This document shows positions 27,518-36,900 of a DNA stretch of 64,000 nucleotides, in pieces. How positions within the stretch are numbered: the first letter of the stretch is position 1; each line of letters opens with the position of its first letter. The position numbers and the translations under genes were made by a program. A model generated the notes under the pieces. That model saw only the letters and a list, made by a program, of their open reading frames with translations, ran no database searches and had not been told where the DNA came from. The DNA comes from Chitinophagaceae bacterium C216 (lineage in GTDB: Bacteria > Bacteroidota > Bacteroidia > Chitinophagales > Chitinophagaceae), in NCBI GenBank assembly GCA_028485475.2, contig CP144143.1:62001-126000 (forward strand). Reading direction: 5' to 3'.

Positions 27518-28456
27518 TTAAACCCAGTCTTTCGGATGGCGACAAGCATCTAGCAGTTTTGCTTCTTCACTGCCCGGTTCCGGCTGATGATTGTAAATAA
27601 ATTTCACGGTGGGCGGCAGGCTCATCAAAATACTTTCTGTACGACCATTCGTCTTTAACCCAAATACTGTTCCTCTATCATGTAGTAAATTAAACTCTAC
27701 ATACCGACCGCGTCTAATTTCCTGCCATGTTTTATGTGCTGTGGTGTAAGGTGTATTTTTCCTTTTCTTCACAATAGGCAGATAGGCCTCTAGAAATGCA
27801 CGGGCGTTTGCCTGCTGAAAATCGAACAAACGTTCCGCTTCTGCTTCATCTTTCATTCGCAGATGATCATAAAACACACCGCCTAATCCACGCATCTCAT
27901 TATCTCGATGCTTATTACTAAAATACTCGTCGCATTGTTGCTTGTACTTCGGATACAAATCTTCACCAAAAGGTTCTATAGCATTTTTAAAAGTACCATG
28001 AAAATGGCAGATGTCTTCCTCAAACAAATAGTAAGGCGTGATATCGGCACCACCTCCAAACCAGCGGTCTATTATTTTTCCATCCTTATCGGTTAGTTCA
28101 AAATAGCGCCAGTTAGCATGCACTGCAGGTACAAAAGGATTTTGCGTATGCAATACTAAACTGAGACCACAGGCAAACCACTCACCATCCTCAACAGCGG
28201 CAGGCAGATTTAAGACCTGCTTCATTTTTTCACTCAAGCTTCCGTATACTGCTGAAATATTCACTCCGGCTTTTTCAAAAACATTGCCATTCTCCATAAT
28301 GCGAGATATGCCTCCACCGCCTTTTCCTTCATCACGATCCCATTTATCGGCCTTAAATTTGGCCGCTCCATCTTCCTGTTCCAGTGCATCACAAATTGTC
28401 TGCTGAAGACCGTATATGTATTGCACCCATCTCTCTCTAAATGTTTCGTGTTTCAT
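27518..28456 (-). CDS. hemF: Oxygen-dependent coproporphyrinogen III oxidase
   Basis: Oxidative decarboxylation of coproporphyrinogen III using O2. The 312 residues show the family signatures NPFVPAVHANWRYFE, WFGGGADITPYYL and the C-terminal RGRYVEFNLLHDRGTVFGL. An acidic N-terminal segment (about 25-50) precedes the GGGGISRIMENG motif. It lies 31 bases after hemE and is followed by hemB. It duplicates in function the anaerobic HemN further along the same operon. Confidence 0.97.
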   Translation of the reverse strand: MKHETFRERWVQYIYGLQQTICDALEQEDGAAKFKADKWDRDEGKGGGGISRIMENGNVFEKAGVNISAVYGSLSEKMKQVLNLPAAVEDGEWFACGLSLVLHTQNPFVPAVHANWRYFELTDKDGKIIDRWFGGGADITPYYLFEEDICHFHGTFKNAIEPFGEDLYPKYKQQCDEYFSNKHRDNEMRGLGGVFYDHLRMKDEAEAERLFDFQQANARAFLEAYLPIVKKRKNTPYTTAHKTWQEIRRGRYVEFNLLHDRGTVFGLKTNGRTESILMSLPPTVKFIYNHQPEPGSEEAKLLDACRHPKDWV

Positions 28457-28487
28457 TTTCTGTAATTTGTTGCGATACCTATACTTT

Positions 28488-29531
28488 TTACTGAAAGCAA
28501 TATTCCTTTACGGTGTTCACAAAAGCTTTGGCATGCTCTACCGGTATATTCGGCAAAATACCATGCCCCAAATTGGCGATATGTTTACCAGGTCCAAAAG
28601 CCTGTAACATCTGTTTTACCTCTTTCTCTATTACAGGTATAGGTGAAAGCAGTTTAGCAGGATCAAAATTCCCCTGCAATGCGACATTATTACCCGCCAG
28701 TTGTCGTGCCATTTGCGGCTCAATACACCAATCGATACCCAATCCATGTGCACCGGCAGCAGCCATTTCGGGCAAAGAACTCCATGCACCTTTGGCAAAA
28801 ATGATAACAGGCACTTCATCATTCACCGCCGCCACAATCTGTCTGATATATTGCAATGAGAAAATTTCAAAATCTTTTTTACTTAATAATCCGCCCCAGC
28901 TATCAAAGACCTGCACCACATCAGCACCTGCTGCAATTTGACCTTTCAAATAAGCGATAGTGGTATCCGTAATCATTTGCAATAACTGATGCGCCAGCTC
29001 AGGCTGCTGATAACAGAACCCCTTAGCTTCATCAAAAGTTTTACTTCCCTTTCCTTGAACCATATAGCAAAGCAAGGTCCACGGAGCTCCTGCAAAACCA
29101 ATCAAAGGAACGCGTCCATTCAATTCTTTTTTAATTAGCTTAATGGCATCAAACACATAATGTAGACGATCGTGAACATCAGGTACACAAATCCTGTTTA
29201 AATCTTGTGTAGTTTTGATTGGTTGTGGTAATAACGGACCAAGCTTTTCAATCAACTGCACTTCCATACCCATGGCCTCAGGTACTACCAGAATATCTGA
29301 GAATAATATGGCTGCATCTACACCCACAATATCCACCGGCTGCAGTGTAATTTCGCAGGCTAATTCCGGGGTTTTACATCTTTCAAAAAAAGAGTATTTT
29401 TCACGCAACTGAATATACTCGGGCAAATATCTCCCGGCCTGACGCATCATCCACACTGGAGTACGTTCGGTTTGCTCGCCTAATAAGGTTCTTACTAATA
29501 AATCATTTTTCAAATTACTGTCTCTTCTCAT
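28488..29531 (-). CDS. hemE: Uroporphyrinogen decarboxylase
   Basis: Removes four acetate carboxyls from uroporphyrinogen III to give coproporphyrinogen III. The 347 residues carry the N-terminal signature [17 protein letters not shown] with the substrate-binding Arg residues, the active-site Asp in [14 protein letters not shown], the [13 protein letters not shown] segment, and the C-terminal [19 protein letters not shown]. The start codon overlaps the hemD stop by one base (TAATG), which indicates translational coupling. Start: ATG at 29531. Confidence 0.97.
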   Translation of the reverse strand: MRRDSNLKNDLLVRTLLGEQTERTPVWMMRQAGRYLPEYIQLREKYSFFERCKTPELACEITLQPVDIVGVDAAILFSDILVVPEAMGMEVQLIEKLGPLLPQPIKTTQDLNRICVPDVHDRLHYVFDAIKLIKKELNGRVPLIGFAGAPWTLLCYMVQGKGSKTFDEAKGFCYQQPELAHQLLQMITDTTIAYLKGQIAAGADVVQVFDSWGGLLSKKDFEIFSLQYIRQIVAAVNDEVPVIIFAKGAWSSLPEMAAAGAHGLGIDWCIEPQMARQLAGNNVALQGNFDPAKLLSPIPVIEKEVKQMLQAFGPGKHIANLGHGILPNIPVEHAKAFVNTVKEYCFQ

Positions 29532-30190
29532 TATCCGTTTATTTTTTCAAGCATCGCACGGATCTCCGGTTTTTCTGCGATGATAATATTTTCCTTACAA
29601 TATTTCGACAAAGCCTGAGCGGTTGTGGAGCCTATACAATAGTACTTCTGACCAGGCTGCGGAGTGTTCAGTGAAAAATAGCTTTCCACACCGGATGGAC
29701 TGTAAAACATGATAGCATCGTACTGCTTGTGCAGTTTTTGAGGAACAGCGATATTTTCATAACAGATGATCTCCGAAAAGCGAAGCTCATTTTGCTGTAA
29801 GAATCGCGGAATAGTGGGCAGTCTTTTATCCCCGCAAAAAAAGTAATAGTGTGCTTCTCGATCGATTTCAATCAACTTAATCAACTCTTTTGCATACGGG
29901 GCCGTGGCACGAATATTCAGGGTAGTCTTACGTACAGTATCTGCTGTCACTCCCTCAATGCAATAGGTTTTATTATACAAGTTTTTTATCAGTTCCATCA
30001 CAGCATGTACAGCATGCTGACTGGTAAATACGAAAATATCTCGGGAATTAAGATCCCCTAGTTGTTGTACAATATCCGAAGTTGAACGATGGCGTATCTC
30101 AATAAAAGGAATGCAGTCTATTCGTATTCCTTTTGCTTGAGCATCCTGCAACAATACAGGTTCCAGCATTCTTGTGCTTAATACATCCAT
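29531..30190 (-). CDS. hemD: Uroporphyrinogen-III synthase
   Basis: Closes hydroxymethylbilane to uroporphyrinogen III with inversion of ring D. The 219-residue protein is divergent, as HemD always is, but has the expected landmarks: the start MDVLSTRML (family form 'STR' near the N-terminus), [23 protein letters not shown], and [11 protein letters not shown] followed by [12 protein letters not shown] near the C-terminus. I use the ATG at 30190, because the only further upstream option is a GTG and the conserved start aligns here. It sits between hemC (91-base gap) and hemE (one-base overlap). Confidence 0.9.
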   Translation of the reverse strand: MDVLSTRMLEPVLLQDAQAKGIRIDCIPFIEIRHRSTSDIVQQLGDLNSRDIFVFTSQHAVHAVMELIKNLYNKTYCIEGVTADTVRKTTLNIRATAPYAKELIKLIEIDREAHYYFFCGDKRLPTIPRFLQQNELRFSEIICYENIAVPQKLHKQYDAIMFYSPSGVESYFSLNTPQPGQKYYCIGSTTAQALSKYCKENIIIAEKPEIRAMLEKING

Positions 30191-30281
30191 CAATGCTTTT
30201 CCAATTTTGTGAAGCACCTACAATAATATTCCTATGCAGATTCGTTTCCTAAATACCCCTACAACTAATCCAAAACTATAC

Positions 30282-31232
30282 TTAATGCGGATTATCAGAT
30301 AGCTTGTTCACTATGTTACTACCGCCATATTTTAATAATTCCGTAGCCGCAATAGTTCCTGCTTGTGTTGCCTCTTGCAAACTAAAGATCTTTTCTACTT
30401 CAACTTTTTCTTTACCGTCAGGTGTAACAATATTGCCTTTAAAAAGTATTTTATCTTCCTTCATTTGTGCCAACGCACTGATAGGAGTAGAACATCCCCC
30501 CATTAATGCAGTTAAAAAATCACGCTCTGCCTTTACACAAACAGCAGTAGGCACATCGTTAAGGGGAGCACAAGCTTCCAATGCGTAATTATTATCTGCT
30601 TGGCTAACTACCATAATAGCACCTTGTGCAGGGGCGGGTAGCATCCAGTCCAGGTCCAAACTCTCTTCTGGCCGAAGACTAATGCGTTCCAAACCTGCAG
30701 CAGCAAATATAGCCCCATGCCATTGGCTTTGGGCTACTTTTTGCAAACGTGTATTGACATTGCCGCGCAGATTTTCTATAGTAGTATTGGGATAACGGTG
30801 GAGCCATTGTGCTTTACGACGAATACTGCTGGTAGCAATGATAAAAGCTTCTTCGGAAGGAGTGCCTGCTTTCAATATGCGGATAGTATCCTCGCTCAGC
30901 CTACCAGCATGTACCAATATATCCCTATGGCTGGCTCTTTTCAATACAGCAGCCTGTACAATCCCCTGAGGTAATTGCACCGGAACATCCTTCATGCTAT
31001 GAACAGCAATGTCGATTTTATTGTTCAGTAATGCAATATCGAGGCTGCGCGTGAATACGCCCTGTACCCCCATAGCGTACAAAGGGGTGGTCAGGTCTAT
31101 ATCGCCTTCGCTTTTAATATAAACCAGCTCGGCTTTATGGCCATTCTGTTCCAGTAAACGTTTAACGAGTGAGGCCTGCCATACGGCCAACTGACTATCG
31201 CGTGTTCCTATTCGGATATGATTGGTTTGCAT
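30282..31232 (-). CDS. hemC: Hydroxymethylbilane synthase (porphobilinogen deaminase)
   Basis: Joins four porphobilinogens into hydroxymethylbilane using a dipyrromethane cofactor. The 316 residues show IRIGTRDSQLAVWQA at the N-terminus, the catalytic Asp82 in HSMKDVP, the RRKAQWLHRYP binding loop, and the cofactor-attachment Cys247 in MGGCSTPISA. Its ATG overlaps the hemA stop by one base (TGATG), so the two are translationally coupled. Start: ATG at 31232. Confidence 0.97.
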   Translation of the reverse strand: MQTNHIRIGTRDSQLAVWQASLVKRLLEQNGHKAELVYIKSEGDIDLTTPLYAMGVQGVFTRSLDIALLNNKIDIAVHSMKDVPVQLPQGIVQAAVLKRASHRDILVHAGRLSEDTIRILKAGTPSEEAFIIATSSIRRKAQWLHRYPNTTIENLRGNVNTRLQKVAQSQWHGAIFAAAGLERISLRPEESLDLDWMLPAPAQGAIMVVSQADNNYALEACAPLNDVPTAVCVKAERDFLTALMGGCSTPISALAQMKEDKILFKGNIVTPDGKEKVEVEKIFSLQEATQAGTIAATELLKYGGSNIVNKLSDNPH

Positions 31233-32473
31233 CAGGACATTTGCAGGTAATCATTAATCAAATTGATAAACTGGCAGCCCTTATCATTTTTGGTCTTAAG
31301 GTTAACAGCTAGCTTTTTAACTGCTTTTTGCGCTCTTTCGGTTTGCTGCTTTAATAAAGCGTCTTTAGCAAACTCACAGGTATGCAATTGTAAACGATCC
31401 AATTCCTGTAACTTACTCTTCCAAGTTTTTAAATGGAGTACATACCTGTAATCTTTTAGCCACTGCCAGAACTCTTGGGTGTAGTACTCAATGATTGCTT
31501 CGGCCTTAGGCACTTCTGCTCGGCGGCGCGCCAGGGTTTTGTCCAATATTTCGGTGGAAATTTCATCCACATCAATTACACGCTTACCCTTAATCTGCTT
31601 TACGGCGGGATGTACATTAGCCGGTACAGAAAGATCCAGAATCAGCTGCTCCTCCCCTTCTGCAAAATGTTGGGGTAAGATAGTAGGCTCGTTGGCATTC
31701 GTACATACAATCACCACATCCGACTGACGGATGGCTTCCTGTTTTTTATCGTATCCCAGAAAATGAATGCCACAGGATGCTGCCAAAGCCGAGGCGGTCT
31801 CATCGGTTCTGTTCATCACAGTTACCGTTACACCCGGAAAATAAGTAATCAGATTTCTGCACACATTGGCACCAAATTTTCCGGCGCCTATCACCAGTAT
31901 TTTTTTAGAATTAATATGTGTAATCGCCTGCAGTAATTCGATAGCCGCAAAAGAAACAGAAACCGTACCATTACTCAGCTCGGTATCAGTCTTAATTTTT
32001 TTAGAAGCCTGAAACACAAAATTGAGTGTACGGTCCATCACAGGGCCAATCACGCCATGGGCTTTAGCCAGATCTACGGATTTTTTAATCTGACCGAGAA
32101 TCTCATAATCACCCAGAATCTGCGAATCCAGTCCTGACGCTACACGAAAAAGATGCTGCAACGCATGATTGCCGTTTTTCAAATAAGCATATTCGAAAAA
32201 CGTTTTTTCGTCGGCCTTACAATGTTTCAGTAACAGATGTACTAACTGCATCACCGACTCGGCAAAACCGTAAATTTCTGTACGATTACATGTAGATAAA
32301 ACGAAAACACTTTTGATTCCTGCAGCTTTAGCATCTTTGGCAAGCTGGGCGAATCCTTCGTTGTTGATGGAAAATAGACCACGTGTCGCAACATCAGCTT
32401 TAAGATAGTTGATGCCCGCTACACAAAACCTATCAAGCACCTGTTTTGAAATATGAAATTCTTCCGCAGACAT
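31232..32473 (-). CDS. hemA: Glutamyl-tRNA reductase
   Basis: Reduces glutamyl-tRNA(Glu) to glutamate-1-semialdehyde, the entry and usual control point of the C5 pathway. The 413 residues have the catalytic Cys62 in VLSTCNRTEIYGF, the NADPH-binding ILVIGAGKFGANV segment, and a C-terminal dimerisation helix region. The Cys-containing DRFCVAGINYLKADVATRG precedes the catalytic domain. It is first in the haem operon and overlaps hemC by one base. A -7 box sits only about 11 bases upstream of the ATG, implying a very short leader. Confidence 0.97.
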   Translation of the reverse strand: MSAEEFHISKQVLDRFCVAGINYLKADVATRGLFSINNEGFAQLAKDAKAAGIKSVFVLSTCNRTEIYGFAESVMQLVHLLLKHCKADEKTFFEYAYLKNGNHALQHLFRVASGLDSQILGDYEILGQIKKSVDLAKAHGVIGPVMDRTLNFVFQASKKIKTDTELSNGTVSVSFAAIELLQAITHINSKKILVIGAGKFGANVCRNLITYFPGVTVTVMNRTDETASALAASCGIHFLGYDKKQEAIRQSDVVIVCTNANEPTILPQHFAEGEEQLILDLSVPANVHPAVKQIKGKRVIDVDEISTEILDKTLARRRAEVPKAEAIIEYYTQEFWQWLKDYRYVLHLKTWKSKLQELDRLQLHTCEFAKDALLKQQTERAQKAVKKLAVNLKTKNDKGCQFINLINDYLQMS

Positions 32474-32483
32474 GTGAGTGGTG

Positions 32484-32491
32484 CAAAAGTA
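32484..32491 (-). promoter_or_regulatory. hemA operon -7 box
   Basis: On the minus strand TACTTTTG matches TAnnTTTG exactly. Transcription starting about 7 bases downstream would leave only about four leader bases before the hemA ATG. No TTTG is seen at -33. Confidence 0.45.
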
Positions 32492-32612
32492 TAGAAGCTT
32501 CTTTATTCCATCGTCATAATATTGTCATGTAGAAGTCATAATCATCAATATCATCGTTTTTCCTGACCAAGATCATGAAATTCCCAATCACCTAGGAGAA
32601 AGAACAATTTAG

Positions 32613-32620
32613 TACCTTCG
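32613..32620 (+). promoter_or_regulatory. hemH-hemJ promoter-like box
   Basis: TACCTTCG differs from TAnnTTTG at one base and lies on the plus strand of the hemA/hemH divergent gap. It would give a leader of about 160 bases before hemH that contains a 27-codon frame. Confidence 0.35.
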
Positions 32621-32641
32621 CAAAAATTATTACACTATGCA

Positions 32642-32725
32642 ATGAAACCTTGGCTATCCTGCGCCTCGTATGTCATCATATTATTATTGAGCCGTATATT
32701 TTTATGGCCAAATGCTTCCCGATGA
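32642..32725 (+). other. Possible 27-codon leader peptide upstream of hemH
   Basis: ATG to TGA frame encoding a short hydrophobic peptide (MKPWLSCASYVIILLLSRIF and seven more residues), 64 bases before hemH. It begins just after the putative hemH promoter. It could be a leader peptide or chance. The rest of this 316-base gap shows only the two divergent promoter-like boxes. Confidence 0.22.
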
Positions 32726-32789
32726 CATCATCACCCATAAGAAAGAGTTATAAAAGGATATCCAGTTGCATAAGCACATTTAGCCAATA

Positions 32790-33836
32790 ATGAAAAGAGG
32801 AATTATTTTACTAAACTTAGGTTCTCCAGACTCTACAAGTAGAAAAGACGTAAAAGTATATCTGGATGAGTTTTTGATGGATAAACGCGTAATCGACAAG
32901 CCTTATTTGCTTCGCTTATTGCTGGTACGGGGTATTATCACTCCCATCAGAGCAGGCAGATCGGCAAAAGCCTATCAATCCATATGGTGGAAAGAAGGCT
33001 CACCACTCATTGTACTTACGCGTCGCTTAAAAGAAGCTCTGGAGCCCAAGACTACATATCCCATAGAAATTGCTATGCGTTACGGTAAGCCACATCCTAA
33101 AACTGCTTACGACAATTTGCTGGCAACAAATCCGGATCTGGAAGAAGTGATCATTGTGCCGCTATACCCTCACTATGCCATGAGTAGCTGGGAAACAGCT
33201 GTGGAGTATATGCGAACCATTCATGCTAAATATCGCTATAGTTTTAAGTTGAAAACAGTTCCTCCATTCTACAATCACCCTGCTTATATTCATGCATTGG
33301 CGCAAAGTATCCAACCTTATCTGAGCGACGAATACGATCAGTTGCTTTTCAGCTATCACGGTATTCCGGTATCACATATATACAAAACCGGTAAACAGGG
33401 TGTACAACATGATCTTGAAGATCCTGAAAAATGTTGCGACGACCCGGAATCGCATCTTACCTGTTATCGTCATCATGTATTAGAAACCTCGAAACTCACA
33501 GCTCAAGCACTCGGTCTCAGCCGCGATAAATGGGCCGTAGCTTTTCAGAGCCGCTTGGGGCGTGATCCCTGGCTGTTGCCCAGTACCCAAGAGAGATTGG
33601 AGGAACTACCCAAAGAAGGAGTAAAAAAGCTGAAAATCGTATGCCCTTCGTTTATATCAGACTGTTTGGAAACACTGGAAGAAATAGAACAAGAAGGCAA
33701 GGAGGAGTTTCTGGAAAGTGGCGGAGAAAAATACGACTATATCCCCTGTTTGAACACAAACGAGCTGTGGGTAACCACTTTGTTACAGCTCATAGAAGAA
33801 GCGATTGAACGCCCGTTCGAAAATGTGATAAAATAG
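32790..33836 (+). CDS. hemH: Ferrochelatase
   Basis: Inserts Fe2+ into protoporphyrin IX, the last step of protohaem synthesis, at the inner membrane. The 348 residues show the N-terminal LLNLGSPDSTSRKDVKVYLDEFL, the substrate-binding YPHYAMSS, the catalytic His in FSYHGIPVSHI, and the acidic PSFISDCLETLEEIEQEG. It is transcribed away from the minus-strand haem operon and followed after 34 bases by hemJ. Several Cys (EKCCDDPESHLTC) occur in the middle. Whether they bind a cluster is not clear. Confidence 0.96.
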   Translation: MKRGIILLNLGSPDSTSRKDVKVYLDEFLMDKRVIDKPYLLRLLLVRGIITPIRAGRSAKAYQSIWWKEGSPLIVLTRRLKEALEPKTTYPIEIAMRYGKPHPKTAYDNLLATNPDLEEVIIVPLYPHYAMSSWETAVEYMRTIHAKYRYSFKLKTVPPFYNHPAYIHALAQSIQPYLSDEYDQLLFSYHGIPVSHIYKTGKQGVQHDLEDPEKCCDDPESHLTCYRHHVLETSKLTAQALGLSRDKWAVAFQSRLGRDPWLLPSTQERLEELPKEGVKKLKIVCPSFISDCLETLEEIEQEGKEEFLESGGEKYDYIPCLNTNELWVTTLLQLIEEAIERPFENVIK

Positions 33837-33870
33837 TGTAATTTACCCGTCCATAAATTGCTATTGCAGG

Positions 33871-34434
33871 ATGTCTAGTGCCTATTTATACCTCAAAGCC
33901 CTACATATCATTTTTGTGGTAACTTGGTTTGCCGGACTTTTTTATATGCCGCGGCTACTTATTTATAATGTAGAAGCCAATACACAGCCTGTAGCAGTCC
34001 GAACTGTACTGCAAACACAGTTTGGCATCATGATGAAAAGACTTTGGTATGGTATTACCTGGCCCTCGGCTATTCTCACTTTGCTATTAGGATTGACCGT
34101 TTTATTTAAAGGTGGTTGGTTTCATCTGCTTTTTAAATCAGAGGGCATATGGCTGACGCTAAAATTATGCCTCGTACTTTTTCTCTACGCTTATCACATT
34201 GCCACTCATGTTATATTTAAACAACAACTAAAGGGTGTTTTTAAACTGAACTCCCAGCAATTACGCATGTGGAATGAGCTAGCCACTATTTTTCTAATAT
34301 GCATCGTAATGCTGGTCGTAGTGAAACAAGGCATCAGTCTGTTCTGGGGACTGGTAGGAACCGCACTACTGGTAATTGCATTAATGCTGGCCATTAAAAT
34401 CTACAAGCGCATTCGTAATAAATCCGCACAATAA
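33871..34434 (+). CDS. hemJ: Protoporphyrinogen IX oxidase, HemJ type
   Basis: Oxidises protoporphyrinogen IX to protoporphyrin IX. The 187-residue protein has about four membrane helices and the HemJ signature KALHIIFVVTWFAGLFYMPRLLIY with the conserved His in helix 1. QFGIMMKRLWYGITWPSAI supplies the second conserved segment, and LWLTLKLCLVLFLYAYH-like sequence a further conserved helix. It lies 34 bases after hemH, so the two terminal steps are co-expressed. This supplies the one step missing from the minus-strand operon; no HemG or HemY is present. Confidence 0.9.
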   Translation: MSSAYLYLKALHIIFVVTWFAGLFYMPRLLIYNVEANTQPVAVRTVLQTQFGIMMKRLWYGITWPSAILTLLLGLTVLFKGGWFHLLFKSEGIWLTLKLCLVLFLYAYHIATHVIFKQQLKGVFKLNSQQLRMWNELATIFLICIVMLVVVKQGISLFWGLVGTALLVIALMLAIKIYKRIRNKSAQ

Positions 34435-34503
34435 ATTACTCACAACGGGCGCACCCTCATAGTTACTCATATCAACCCACATATATTACTACCATATTTT
34501 AGA

Positions 34504-34525
34504 ATATTCTTAATTTTAAGAATAT
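34504..34525. promoter_or_regulatory. 22-bp perfect palindrome upstream of aqpZ
   Basis: ATATTCTTAA-TT-TTAAGAATAT, ending 18 bases before the aqpZ ATG. No T-tract and no coding content; it looks like an operator rather than a terminator of hemJ. Confidence 0.4.
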
Positions 34526-34543
34526 AAACAAAATCTTATAACT

Positions 34544-35263
34544 ATGAGTAAAAAACTTTTCGCCGAGGTATTCGGCACATTTTGGCTCGTATTTGGGGGA
34601 TGCGGTAGCGCTGTATTTGCTGCTGGTGTACCCGACATCGGTATCGGATTGCTTGGCGTATCACTTGCCTTTGGCTTAACGGTGCTAACTATGGCTTATG
34701 CTGTAGGCCACATTTCCGGAGGACACTTCAACCCCGCCGTATCGTTTGGATTGCTTGCCGGTGGCAGGTTTTCTGCAAAAGAACTGCTACCTTACATTAT
34801 TGCCCAACTGGTTGGGGCCATCCTTGCAGCTGGTGCTCTGTACATCATTTTAAACGGGGCGGGAGCTTTTTCAAAAGAAGGGCCGGGAGCATTTGCAACC
34901 AATTTTTATGACATGCCTGGCTATCACGGCAGAAGTTATTCCCTTGGGGCTGCCTTCCTTGCCGAGTTTTTGTTAACGGCGTTTTTCCTTATTATCATTT
35001 TGGGAGCTACAGATAAATGGGCTAATGGCAAATTTGCAGGTATTGCCATAGGCCTAGCTTTAACACTAATCCATCTTATTTCCATTCCTATTACCAATAC
35101 ATCGGTAAATCCCGCTCGTTCTACCTCTCAAGCTTTGTTTGTGGGAGGTACAGCACTGTCACAACTTTGGCTGTTTTGGGTAGCGCCGATCCTAGGAGGT
35201 ATTGTAGGAGGATTAATTTATAAGTATCTGTTACAACGTTCCGATACCGAAGCAAACAGTTAA
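34544..35263 (+). CDS. aqpZ: Aquaporin Z
   Basis: Inner-membrane water channel. The 239 residues give six helices and two half-helices with the NPA motifs in [11 protein letters not shown] and [13 protein letters not shown]. The loop E segment NPARS and the His in [11 protein letters not shown] are consistent with the water-selective AqpZ filter rather than a glycerol facilitator. The loop between helices 3 and 4 is somewhat long ([17 protein letters not shown]). It is a single gene with a palindrome upstream and a strong terminator downstream. Confidence 0.94.
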   Translation: MSKKLFAEVFGTFWLVFGGCGSAVFAAGVPDIGIGLLGVSLAFGLTVLTMAYAVGHISGGHFNPAVSFGLLAGGRFSAKELLPYIIAQLVGAILAAGALYIILNGAGAFSKEGPGAFATNFYDMPGYHGRSYSLGAAFLAEFLLTAFFLIIILGATDKWANGKFAGIAIGLALTLIHLISIPITNTSVNPARSTSQALFVGGTALSQLWLFWVAPILGGIVGGLIYKYLLQRSDTEANS

Positions 35264-35292
35264 TTAATCACATCTCCTATCCATTGCCAATA

Positions 35293-35325
35293 AAAAATCC
35301 CGTATGTGAGAAATACGGGATTTTT
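35293..35325. terminator. Bidirectional terminator between aqpZ and atpH
   Basis: AAAAATCCCGTAT pairs with ATACGGGATTTTT around a 7-base loop. T-runs on both strands serve the convergent aqpZ and atp operons. It closes the atp operon after atpH. Confidence 0.88.
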
Positions 35326-35346
35326 CTTGTACCTATTATCTTCGTG

Positions 35347-35910
35347 TTATCTAACCTTATAAATAAAATCGTTGTTGTTAAATTGTTTAGCCACCTCGCG
35401 CAAATCGTAAGCGATGCTCGCATCTACCATTTGATCCCCCAGTTGCAAAACGAATCCCCCAATAATACTTGGGTCTACCTTTTCTTCTAACTCCACATTT
35501 TCGATATTGGCAACTTTCTTTACCTGCGCAACAATATTCTCCTTCACACTATCACTTACAGGAACTGCAGCAGTTAAAATTACAGTATTTATATTCTTAT
35601 GAGCTTTATACTGATTGACAAATTCACCTAGAATTTCAGGTAAAACCGCTTCACGAGCTTTAGATATTAGCAGTCTTATAAATCCTTGTGTAATCGGATT
35701 CACCTTACCATCGGTAATAGCAGCTACAATTTTTTGCTTTTTATCAGCTTTAATGATAGGGCTACGCAATAGGCTCACAAAATCAGGATTGCTTTTGCAA
35801 ATAGCTTTCAGCCATTGCACATCCTGAAATACCTCTTCGAGCTGTCCCTTCTCTACAGCAATCTCCAATAAAGCCTTCGCGTATCTGTATGCTAAACGTG
35901 GATTAAGCAT
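35347..35910 (-). CDS. atpH: ATP synthase F1 subunit delta
   Basis: Stalk protein that connects the F1 head to subunit b. The 187 residues begin NPRLAYRYAKALLEIAVEKGQLEEVF, the family's N-terminal helical domain, and end in the VDPSIIGGFVLQLGDQMVDASI motif diagnostic of delta/OSCP. It follows atpF after 41 bases. In many Bacteroidota atpA and atpG come next; here a terminator and the convergent aqpZ gene follow instead. Confidence 0.95.
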   Translation of the reverse strand: MLNPRLAYRYAKALLEIAVEKGQLEEVFQDVQWLKAICKSNPDFVSLLRSPIIKADKKQKIVAAITDGKVNPITQGFIRLLISKAREAVLPEILGEFVNQYKAHKNINTVILTAAVPVSDSVKENIVAQVKKVANIENVELEEKVDPSIIGGFVLQLGDQMVDASIAYDLREVAKQFNNNDFIYKVR

Positions 35911-35951
35911 TTTTATTTAATATTTTCAATGAATCTTTTGAAGAATGGATA

Positions 35952-36446
35952 CTAGTTCAGCTTAATGCTTTCCACTAGTCCGTTGATGTGCTCTTCTTGC
36001 TTGTTCTGTTCGCTCAACTCTTTTCTTAACACTTTTTCGCTCACTTCAATCACGAGTTTACCTACTTCGTTTTTCACATCAGTAAGAGCCGCCATTTTCT
36101 GAGCATTGATAGCCTGTTGGGCATCTGCAATAATTTTTGCAGCCTCAGCCTTAGCCTGCTCCTTAGCTTCGTTGATGATTTTCTCTTTGGTTTCGCGAGC
36201 TTCTTTCAACAGCTGAGCTCTTTCTTCGCGCGCTTTAGCCAGCAAAGCTTCATTTTCGCTTTGCATTTGTGCCATTTCGGCTTTTACTTTCTCAGCAGAG
36301 GCAATGGCATTGGCAATGTTTTGTTCGCGATCATTCAGTGATTTCAGAATGGGCTTCCAGGCAAATTTTTTAAGAATCAAAAACACTACGATGAAGGCTA
36401 CCAAAGCCCATACAAAATAGCCTAGATTGGGAGTAAGCAATTCCAT
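35952..36446 (-). CDS. atpF: ATP synthase F0 subunit b
   Basis: Peripheral stalk of the F0 sector. The 164 residues give one N-terminal membrane helix (about 8-28, GYFVWALVAFIVVFLILKKF) after MELLTPN, followed by a long charged Ala/Glu/Lys coiled coil that dimerises and binds delta at its C-terminus. KPILKSLNDREQNIANAI is the conserved segment after the membrane helix. A hairpin lies in the 162-base gap between atpE and this gene. Confidence 0.95.
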   Translation of the reverse strand: MELLTPNLGYFVWALVAFIVVFLILKKFAWKPILKSLNDREQNIANAIASAEKVKAEMAQMQSENEALLAKAREERAQLLKEARETKEKIINEAKEQAKAEAAKIIADAQQAINAQKMAALTDVKNEVGKLVIEVSEKVLRKELSEQNKQEEHINGLVESIKLN

Positions 36447-36467
36447 ATACTAATTTCTGTTTTAAAA

Positions 36468-36489
36468 GTTCGTGAGGGTTACCACGAAC
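36468..36489 (-). promoter_or_regulatory. Hairpin between atpE and atpF
   Basis: GTTCGTG and CACGAAC pair around an 8-base loop, followed on the minus strand by TTTTAAAA. It could act as a partial terminator or mRNA stabiliser that raises subunit c relative to b and delta. A separate 14-bp palindrome lies at 36524-36537 in the same gap. Confidence 0.4.
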
Positions 36490-36608
36490 AAAAAGTTGAT
36501 GTATATATACGCTGCAACTAGGGATTACAGCTGTAATTCATAAATTCTTTAAAAATACCGCACCCGCCGCCCTGTGCTTAAGGTGCAGTAATTTTTTGGG
36601 TGAAATGA

Positions 36609-36872
<264 letters not shown>

Positions 36873-36900
36873 TTATATATGATTAAAAATTAAAAACGCA

